Part shown: in pieces, positions 1 to 5,754 of the stretch | Numbering within the stretch: the stretch's first letter is position 1 | Layout: each line of letters opens with the position of its first letter | NCBI GenBank assembly: GCA_002705125.1 | Contig: PAHQ01000027.1 | Coordinates: 3,705 to 10,532 of the forward strand | DNA from: Verrucomicrobiales bacterium | GTDB taxonomy: Bacteria; Verrucomicrobiota; Verrucomicrobiia; Verrucomicrobiales; DEV007 | Direction: 5' to 3' | Length of the DNA: 6,828 nucleotides | Program-made: the position numbers and the translations under genes | The notes under the pieces: model-generated | What the model saw: the letters and a program-made list of their open reading frames with translations, nothing else | Told to the model about the DNA's origin: nothing | Databases searched by the model: none

Positions 1-1956
1 GGATACATGGCCAGTGGTGAAGCCGTCGCACATTTTGGAATAGATTCTGAAGAGCAACTGACCGAGCTCTCTGTGCAATGGCCGAGTGGTCACGTCCAAT
101 CATTCAATGACCTACCAGCGGACCATATCTATACCATCACAGAACCAACTAAATCACCATCAAGTGAGCCTAAGATTGAAAACCAAAAACTCTTTACCCC
201 ATTAAAATCTTCTCTGGCCGGAATAAAGCATAAGGAAACTCTGTACGACGATTATGCCGTTCAGCCCCTACTACCGCAGAAGAACTCGCAACTAGGTCCA
301 GGAATGGCATGGGGCGACATTGATAACGACGGTGATGATGATTTCTATTTTTCAGGAGCAAAAGGAAATCCAGGTAAATTAATTAGAAACGATGGAAGTG
401 GAAAGTTTGCTAGCCTGACAGGTGGAGCGATAGGTGCTGATTCGGGTGCAGAGGATATGGGTTCACTATTCTTTGACAGCGATTCGGATGGGGACCTTGA
501 CCTTTACGTAGTGAGCGGTGGTGTGGAATGTAAAAAAGGCGATCCTATACTTCAGGATAGACTCTATATCAATAATGGTAAGGGTGTTTTCGGCAGATCC
601 AAAGACGGTACACTTCCTAAGATGTTGGACAGTGGAGGCACGGTAACATGTGCTGACTTTGATAGTGATGGAGACCTTGATCTTTTCGTCGGAGGCAGAG
701 TCGTTCCTGGAGAATACCCAACCTCACCGAGGAGTTATTTATTGGAAAATAATGGTGGCAAATTTACCGACGTTACTGAAAAGGTTGCGCCTACACTAAG
801 TCAAAAAGGTATGGTCACCTCTGCAATATGGACCGACACCAATAATGACCAGAGGCCTGATCTTATCGTCACTTATCAATGGGCTCCTATAGGAGTATTC
901 ATGAACGTTGATGGCTCAAAACTTGACGACAATACAACAACTTCAGGAGTGGGTGAACTTTGGGGCTGGTGGAACGGGATTAGTGCCGGTGATATCGATA
1001 ACGATGGTGATATCGATTATGCCGTCAGTAACTTTGGATCAAATACAAAATATCACCCCAAAGATAAAAAACCGATAAGACTATTTTATGGAGACTTTGA
1101 TGGGACCGGACAATCAACTATCGTCGAAGCAAAGTACGAGAACAATGTTCTCCTTCCCGTCAGAGGACGAAGTTGTTCATCCCACGCAATGCCATTCCTT
1201 TTGGATAAGTTTAATACCTTTGACAGCTTTGCCAGAGCTTCACTACAGGAAATTTATACACCAAAAAAGCTTGATGATTCAAAGATCTATAAGGCCACTG
1301 AATTAAGATCTGGAATTCTCATGAACGATGGTAAAGGAAAATTTGAGTTTCTTCCCCTACCCCGCATAGCTCAAATAGCACCAGGGTTTGGAATTGAATT
1401 ATTTGATTACAACGGAGACAGAAACCTAGACATTTACATGGTTCAAAACTTCTTCGGTCCAGAACCCGAGACCGGACACATGGCTGGTGGATTGAGTCAA
1501 CTTTTGATGGGTGACGGAAAAGGTAACTTTGAACCCATCTCACCTAAGGATAGTGGCCTCGTCGTTTTTGAGGACACGAAAAGCCTCACTCGCAAAGACC
1601 TTGATGGTGACGGATGGCCTGATCTTGTTGTTGGTGTCAATAACGGCAATCTCAAGGTCTTTAAAAATAACAGCCCAAAAACAAAACGAAGTATTCTTGT
1701 AAACTTGACTGGCAAAAAGGGAAATCCAAATGGAATTGGATCAAAAATAACTGCCCACTTTAGTGACGGTTCTACTAGGATTAAAGAGCTACACGCTGGG
1801 TCCAGTTACTTGTCTCAAAACCCTTCTTCAATCGACATTACTTACTCCAAAGAAATTTCTCTAAAAAGCATATCAGTGATCTGGCCAGACAATGGAAAAT
1901 CAACTCACGAAATTCCAAAACCAGAACAAGTAACTATCAATATTAAGCAGCCATAA
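1..1956 (+). CDS. FG-GAP/VCBS repeat protein with ASPIC/UnbV domains, 3' part (5' end outside window)
   Basis: The frame is open from base 1, and the two codons before the first ATG (position 7) read Gly-Tyr. These complete the ASPIC motif GYMASGEAVAHFG, equivalent to GYLSADESIAHFG in the next gene, so position 7 is internal and the true start lies upstream. Counting M at position 7 as residue 1: the end of an ASPIC/UnbV domain spans about 1-47 (AHFG, WPSG). A Ser/Pro/Lys-rich linker and a KHKETLYDDY segment follow. Calcium-loop motifs of the DxDxDGxxD type begin at residues 104, 157, 217, 277 (degenerate, Gly replaced by Gln), 329, 467 and 531. A long insert at about 340-460 carries PVRGRSCSSH and FNTFDSFA, and PETGHMAGG follows at about 487. 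A second ASPIC-like domain occupies 561-649. An 80-residue ungapped block (384-463) is 49/80 identical to the downstream paralogue, which suggests a full length near 1230 residues. It is probably an exported surface or periplasmic beta-propeller protein. Ligand and function are unknown. Family assignment is strong; role is inference. Confidence 0.93.
   Translation, partial: GYMASGEAVAHFGIDSEEQLTELSVQWPSGHVQSFNDLPADHIYTITEPTKSPSSEPKIENQKLFTPLKSSLAGIKHKETLYDDYAVQPLLPQKNSQLGPGMAWGDIDNDGDDDFYFSGAKGNPGKLIRNDGSGKFASLTGGAIGADSGAEDMGSLFFDSDSDGDLDLYVVSGGVECKKGDPILQDRLYINNGKGVFGRSKDGTLPKMLDSGGTVTCADFDSDGDLDLFVGGRVVPGEYPTSPRSYLLENNGGKFTDVTEKVAPTLSQKGMVTSAIWTDTNNDQRPDLIVTYQWAPIGVFMNVDGSKLDDNTTTSGVGELWGWWNGISAGDIDNDGDIDYAVSNFGSNTKYHPKDKKPIRLFYGDFDGTGQSTIVEAKYENNVLLPVRGRSCSSHAMPFLLDKFNTFDSFARASLQEIYTPKKLDDSKIYKATELRSGILMNDGKGKFEFLPLPRIAQIAPGFGIELFDYNGDRNLDIYMVQNFFGPEPETGHMAGGLSQLLMGDGKGNFEPISPKDSGLVVFEDTKSLTRKDLDGDGWPDLVVGVNNGNLKVFKNNSPKTKRSILVNLTGKKGNPNGIGSKITAHFSDGSTRIKELHAGSSYLSQNPSSIDITYSKEISLKSISVIWPDNGKSTHEIPKPEQVTINIKQP
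316..1623 (+). repeat. FG-GAP/VCBS calcium-loop array in the upstream protein (second propeller)
   Basis: Seven D/N-x-D/N-x-D-x-x-x-D loops are seen, each followed by a hydrophobic strand, for example GDIDNDGDDDFY, FDSDSDGDLDLY, ADFDSDGDLDLF and KDLDGDGWPDLV. Such loops bind calcium in integrin-alpha-type propellers. The fourth loop (TDTNNDQRPDLI) has Gln where the turn Gly should be and is probably a weak site. A further loop-like stretch, YGDFDGTGQ (residues 361-369), sits inside the long insert. At the DNA level the loops give recurring GATAACGATGG-like words. These reflect protein repeats, not a DNA repeat element. Confidence 0.88.
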
Positions 1957-1965
1957 TAATTCATG
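1954..1965 (+). promoter_or_regulatory. Gene junction: tandem TAA TAA stops and leaderless-looking ATG with no Shine-Dalgarno
   Basis: The upstream gene ends TAA, followed at once by a second in-frame TAA, then TTC and the ATG of the next gene, which lies in the same reading frame. Upstream of the ATG the sequence is A/T-rich (tattaagcagccataat) with no GGAGG-like element; AAGCAG is the best and is poor. The short gap implies co-transcription and possibly translational coupling. A-rich start regions without a Shine-Dalgarno are common in Bacteroidota and several PVC lineages. ATG 1963 is chosen because it is followed directly by a signal peptide and no other in-frame ATG precedes the repeat region. 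Confidence 0.6.
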
Positions 1966-2049
1966 TTCAAGAGCCTAGGATATAAATTTCTTAGATCAAT
2001 CATAGCTAGCACCCTATCAATCCTAGCTCTTTGTCTTGCTAATTCGTGC
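1963..2049 (+). other. Signal peptide, probable lipoprotein type, of the double-propeller protein
   Basis: Residues 1-12 form a basic n-region (K3, K8, R11). Residues 13-26 form a hydrophobic core (IIASTLSILALCLA), and Cys29 sits in LANSCSKKE. A Cys followed by Ser-Lys-Lys and then a low-complexity linker is typical of lipoproteins. The lipobox is atypical: Ala at -3 and Asn at -2 instead of Leu and a small or aliphatic residue. Signal peptidase I cleavage after Ala26 (LCLA, then NS) is therefore a real alternative, giving a soluble exported protein. Export itself is well supported; lipidation is less sure. Confidence 0.72.
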
Positions 2050-5000
2050 TCTAAAAAAGAAGCCCCACCTCAAAAATCAGCCACTGTAACTGCTGAAATT
2101 AAGACTCAGAAACTCAGTTCAAATAACAATTCTCAAGATTCAGCGAAAACTCTATTCGTACCCTTATCACCAGAAGAATCTGGTATTAAATCTAAAATCG
2201 AGCAAATCCCTAACCATCCTTACTCTTTTTTTTACAACACAGGATTCGAGGCTAGTGGCGTTGCTGTCGGAGACATTGATAGAGACGGCCTTCCCGACTT
2301 ATTCTTAGCAAGCTCACCCGGAGGAAATCGCCTTTACAGACAAGTCTCTCCACTGAAATTTGAAGACATAACTCAAGGGAGCGGATTAGAGAATGATAAC
2401 GCATGGGGAAGAGGCGCAAGCCTCATTGATATTGATAACGATGGAGACCTTGATATCTATGTAGCCAACTATGGTCAAGCCAATAGTCTTTACATCAATG
2501 AAGGCCCAGACTCAAAGGGCAAAATCACCTTCACTGAAAAAGCTAAGAGCGCTGGCATTGCAACTAGTGACGCAAGCCTCATGCCCTCATTTTGTGACTA
2601 TGATATGGACGGCGACTTAGACCTTTACCTAGCAACAAACGAATACAGGCTTCCTCCAAGCTTAACTCCTCCTGATCCCAAAAAAATGATAGGCAAGGAT
2701 GAAAATGGAAGACCATTTCTTATCCCTCCATACAACATGGCCTTCAAGTTGCTCGTTAAAAAAGGGCCTAAAGGTCCAATGCTGAAATGGGACAAAATAG
2801 GTCGTCCTGATTATCTCTATCAGAATAATGGTGACGGGACCTTCACCGACGTGACAAAAAAAGCAGGCATCATAACTGATACAGGGAGAGGTCTCTCGGC
2901 TACTTGGTGGGATTATAACGATGACGGACTTCCAGATATCTATATTGGAAATGATTGGGGAGACCGAGATTATCTTTATCATAATAACGGTGATGGCACT
3001 TTCCGTGATGCGATTGAAGAGGCTGTTCCTTATACAACCATGTTTAGTATGGGAGCTGATGCCGGCGACCTTAATAATGACGGACGAACAGATTTTATTA
3101 TTGCAGACATGTCAGGTACGACCCACTACAAACGAAAAATAAGTATGGGCAATATGGAAGCGTCTGCGACTGAATTTATGCTAAAAGCCAGGCCACCGCA
3201 AAACATGCGCAATGCTGTTTACTACGGCACAGGGACACGAAGAGCATTAGAGTCAGCCTATCTAGTTGGCATGGCCAATTCGGATTGGACTTGGTCAGTG
3301 AAAATTGATGACTTAAACAACGATGGGCTTTCGGACGTCTTTTACACTAATGGAATGGAGCAGAACATTAGAGAAGTTGAAGACGGTGAAACTATAAACC
3401 CAACGGAAACCCAAGATCTAAGAAAAGAGAATAATCTGGTCTTTCAAAACAAAGGTAACTTCAAGTTCGCTGAGTCTGGTAAAGATTGGGGCCTAGATCA
3501 TTTCGGTTTTAGCTTGGCTGCAGTCAATTGTGATTTCGACCGTGACGGGGATATCGATGTTTTTGTGATGCACCGTGATGAAGCTCCGATACTTTATAAA
3601 AACAATACTAAGAATCCGGGCACACTGGTTAAACTCAATGGAACAACCAACAACAGAGATGGGGTCGGCTCCAAGATCACTATCGAAACTGACAAAGAAA
3701 CACTGACAAGAACACTAAACATTGCTAGAGGCTATTTAAGTGCAGATGAATCCATTGCTCACTTCGGAGTCACTAATGACACAAAGATTGAAAAACTCAC
3801 CGTCAAGTGGCCTAGCGGGCAAAGCCAAGAATTTGAAAATTTAGTCGGTGGAAATCTTTATGAAATTACAGAGAAAATAAAAGACTCCGAGGTAAAGAGC
3901 TCCACACCTGTCTCTAAGGCCAGTTTCACTCTCAATCCTAGCCTCTCAGCCACAAGACATAAGGAAATCATTTTTGATGATTTTGAAAAACAGCCTCTTC
4001 TGCCAAATAAGTTATCACAGTTAGGCCCGGGCATGGCTGTAGGAGATCTTGACGGAGACAATGACGATGATCTGATCATGGGTGGAGGTGCTGGATCCCC
4101 TACCCAAGTAATAATCAATAAAGGTAATGGTAACTTTGCTTCCCCCACCCCGATCAAAGGCTCTGAACAGTATGAGGATATGGGAGTTCTTTTAATGGAT
4201 TTTGATCAGGATAATGATCTGGATCTTTTCTGTGTCAGTGGTGGAGTTGAGTCCTCAGGTCCAGCCCTGCAGGACCGGTTATACATAAATGATGGAAATG
4301 GAAATTTTTCATTAAATCAAAAAATAAAAATTTCTGGAGATACTGATTCGGGTGGCCCCGTGAGCTGCGCAGATGTAGATAGGGATGGTGATCTAGATCT
4401 CTTTATAGGTTCAAGGGTGGTCCCAGGAAAGTACCCTACTTCAACTAAAAGTAGATTATTAATAAACGACAAAGGTAGCTTCATTGAATCAGAAAGTGCA
4501 CTCCCTAGTTCGGTATCAGAACTAGGGATGGTGACGGGTTCAACCTTCACTGATCTCAATAACGATGGATGGCAAGACCTCATCATTTCAATTGAGTGGG
4601 GACCTTTAACTTATCTTGAAAATGAGAATGGAAAATTTGTTAACAAAACAAAAGAGGCCAAGCTATCAGAGATCACTGGCTGGTGGAACGGCGTAACGTC
4701 TGCCGACCTTGATCAGGACGGAGACATGGATCTCATAGCAACAAACTTTGGACTTAATACAAAATACCACACCTCTACAGATCACCCCGTCCTTTTGTAC
4801 TACGGCAAATTTGGTACAGAAGAGATGAGACTAGTCGAAGCCGAATACGAGAATGGGCAGTTATTTCCCGTGAGAGGAAAGAGCTGTTCCACAAGAGCCA
4901 TTCCACAACTAGCAGACAGGTTCAACACCTTCCATTCATTCGCATTAGCTGAACTCAATGAAATCTATAGCCCTAAGGAAATGGATCAGACTCAAAAGTT

Positions 5001-5667
5001 TTCAATAGTCGAACTTAACTCAGGAGTCTTCATAAATGACGGCGAAGGAAAATTTGAATTTAAGGAACTTCCCAAAATTGCACAATTAGCTCCTGGCTTT
5101 GGCATCGTTGCTGAGGATCTCGATGGAGATAATATTACCGATATTTTTATCGCTCAAAATTTTCACTGGCCTCAGCCGGAGACTGGAAGAATGTCAGGAG
5201 GAATGAGCGTCATTCTCAAAGGGAATGGAGACGGAAGCTTTAATTCAGCCTGGCCTCAGGAAAGCGGCATCATAGTTCCTGACGATGCTAAGTCAGTATG
5301 TTTATCTGACTTCAATGGAGACTCATTTCCTGACCTGGTAATTTCAAGTAACGACGGACCACTGAGAGGATTCTTATCAGTCGACAAAGGTCAAAAGAAA
5401 AATTATACAGTGACCCTAAAAGGTAGCATTCAAAACGCACAGGGAATCGGAGCTAAAATTATGGCAATTTTTAGTGATAACTCTAAAGTCACAAAAGAAA
5501 TCAAGGCCGGTTCAGGATACTTATCTCAATCATCAAATAAATTAAATTTTAGCGCCAACTCAAAGGAACTGATTAAATTTAATATAATTTGGCCAACCGG
5601 TGAAACAACAGAACATCCTATTGATGGAGTTGAAAAAAATCTCATCTTTGAGCAACCCGAAGCGTGA
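1963..5667 (+). CDS. Complete double beta-propeller FG-GAP/VCBS protein with two ASPIC/UnbV-type domains, exported (probable lipoprotein)
   Basis: This 1234-residue protein starts with an export signal (residues 1-29) and a Ser/Lys/Asn-rich linker (30-63). FG-GAP calcium loops begin at residues 104, 156, 212, 317, 369, 450 and 524. An ASPIC/UnbV domain follows (about 553-637: DGVGSKITIE, GYLSADESIAHFG, VKWPSGQSQEF). Seven more loops begin at 695, 746, 804, 864, 915, 1052 and 1116. A second, more diverged ASPIC-like domain closes the protein (about 1148-1230: GIGAKI, GSGYLSQ, IIWPTGETTEH). The insert between loops 12 and 13 carries PVRGKSCSTR and FNTFHSFA, and PETGRMSGG follows; I recall these as signatures of the roughly 1100-residue 'VCBS repeat-containing protein' family of Bacteroidota and PVC bacteria. 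No C-terminal secretion or sorting domain is seen after the second ASPIC-like domain. It is tandem with a paralogue upstream. The likely role is calcium-dependent binding or scaffolding at the envelope. Family and architecture are well supported; ligand is unknown. Confidence 0.95.
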   Translation: MFKSLGYKFLRSIIASTLSILALCLANSCSKKEAPPQKSATVTAEIKTQKLSSNNNSQDSAKTLFVPLSPEESGIKSKIEQIPNHPYSFFYNTGFEASGVAVGDIDRDGLPDLFLASSPGGNRLYRQVSPLKFEDITQGSGLENDNAWGRGASLIDIDNDGDLDIYVANYGQANSLYINEGPDSKGKITFTEKAKSAGIATSDASLMPSFCDYDMDGDLDLYLATNEYRLPPSLTPPDPKKMIGKDENGRPFLIPPYNMAFKLLVKKGPKGPMLKWDKIGRPDYLYQNNGDGTFTDVTKKAGIITDTGRGLSATWWDYNDDGLPDIYIGNDWGDRDYLYHNNGDGTFRDAIEEAVPYTTMFSMGADAGDLNNDGRTDFIIADMSGTTHYKRKISMGNMEASATEFMLKARPPQNMRNAVYYGTGTRRALESAYLVGMANSDWTWSVKIDDLNNDGLSDVFYTNGMEQNIREVEDGETINPTETQDLRKENNLVFQNKGNFKFAESGKDWGLDHFGFSLAAVNCDFDRDGDIDVFVMHRDEAPILYKNNTKNPGTLVKLNGTTNNRDGVGSKITIETDKETLTRTLNIARGYLSADESIAHFGVTNDTKIEKLTVKWPSGQSQEFENLVGGNLYEITEKIKDSEVKSSTPVSKASFTLNPSLSATRHKEIIFDDFEKQPLLPNKLSQLGPGMAVGDLDGDNDDDLIMGGGAGSPTQVIINKGNGNFASPTPIKGSEQYEDMGVLLMDFDQDNDLDLFCVSGGVESSGPALQDRLYINDGNGNFSLNQKIKISGDTDSGGPVSCADVDRDGDLDLFIGSRVVPGKYPTSTKSRLLINDKGSFIESESALPSSVSELGMVTGSTFTDLNNDGWQDLIISIEWGPLTYLENENGKFVNKTKEAKLSEITGWWNGVTSADLDQDGDMDLIATNFGLNTKYHTSTDHPVLLYYGKFGTEEMRLVEAEYENGQLFPVRGKSCSTRAIPQLADRFNTFHSFALAELNEIYSPKEMDQTQKFSIVELNSGVFINDGEGKFEFKELPKIAQLAPGFGIVAEDLDGDNITDIFIAQNFHWPQPETGRMSGGMSVILKGNGDGSFNSAWPQESGIIVPDDAKSVCLSDFNGDSFPDLVISSNDGPLRGFLSVDKGQKKNYTVTLKGSIQNAQGIGAKIMAIFSDNSKVTKEIKAGSGYLSQSSNKLNFSANSKELIKFNIIWPTGETTEHPIDGVEKNLIFEQPEA
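2272..3558 (+). repeat. FG-GAP array 1 (seven calcium loops, first propeller)
   Basis: Seven loops precede the first ASPIC domain: GDIDRDGLPDLF, IDIDNDGDLDIY, CDYDMDGDLDLY, WDYNDDGLPDIY, GDLNNDGRTDFI, DDLNNDGLSDVF and CDFDRDGDIDVF. All keep the Asp/Asn ligands at positions 1, 3, 5 and 9 and the Gly at 6. Blade segments of the (L/Y)(Y/F).N.(G/D)(D/N)G.F type, such as YLYQNNGDGTFTDVT and YLYHNNGDGTFRDA, lie between them. Two long insertions occur, at about 221-290 and 378-447. Seven is the blade number of integrin-type propellers. Confidence 0.88.
4045..5334 (+). repeat. FG-GAP array 2 (seven calcium loops, second propeller)
   Basis: Seven loops lie between the two ASPIC-type domains: GDLDGDNDDDLI, MDFDQDNDLDLF, ADVDRDGDLDLF, TDLNNDGWQDLI, ADLDQDGDMDLI, EDLDGDNITDIF and SDFNGDSFPDLV. 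The turn Gly is replaced by Asn or Ser in four of the seven, so this array is more degenerate than the first. The insert between the fifth and sixth loops (about 924-1051) holds the most conserved block shared with the upstream paralogue. The stretch YYGKFGTEEM at about 946-955 aligns with YGDFDGTGQ upstream but has lost its acidic residues. Confidence 0.87.
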
Positions 5668-5754
5668 ACCGCTAATCCCTTCTTTTTTATTCAACGATAA
5701 AAGAATAAGCGAATCCCCTCCACTTAGAAGGGAAAAATCAAAGATAATCCTAAC
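5668..5754. terminator. Convergent intergenic gap with imperfect hairpins; possible bidirectional termination region
   Basis: This 87-bp gap lies between two converging stop codons, where transcription from both sides should end. Two imperfect inverted repeats are visible. TCCCTTCT at 5676-5683 pairs perfectly with AGAAGGGA at 5726-5733 across a 42-base loop. TTCTTTTTTAT at 5680-5690 pairs with ATAAAAGAA at 5697-5705 around a TCAACG loop, with two T residues bulged. They overlap, so both cannot form fully. Neither is followed by a T-run in the direction of transcription, so this is not a canonical intrinsic terminator. The call rests mainly on the convergent layout. Confidence 0.25.

Noticed and set aside
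993..1018. Recurrent GATAACGATGG-like words as a DNA repeat or CRISPR-like array
   Set aside because: Every copy sits in frame on a DxDxDG calcium loop, spacing is irregular, and there are no spacers. The recurrence comes from protein repeats.
2226..2233. Run of eight T residues in the coding sequence as a possible phase-variation or frameshift site
   Set aside because: The frame reads correctly through it (Tyr-Ser-Phe-Phe-Tyr) and a single short run early in the gene is not enough evidence for slippage. Several seven-A runs occur elsewhere in coding DNA without effect.
2662..2982. Open frame of 106 codons on the minus strand inside the double-propeller gene
   Set aside because: It lies wholly antisense to well-conserved repeat coding sequence, has no recognisable domain, and is explained as a shadow of the real gene. 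The same applies to the other short overlapping frames on both strands.
1900..5667. C-terminal type IX secretion sorting domain on the plus-strand proteins
   Set aside because: Both proteins end directly after the ASPIC-like domain with short tails (ending NIKQP and EQPEA). No additional beta-sandwich domain or conserved sorting motif follows.
5676..5733. Strong intrinsic terminator in the convergent gap
   Set aside because: The inverted repeats are long-looped or bulged and A/T-rich, and no T-tract follows either arm in the transcribed direction, so only a low-confidence termination region is reported.
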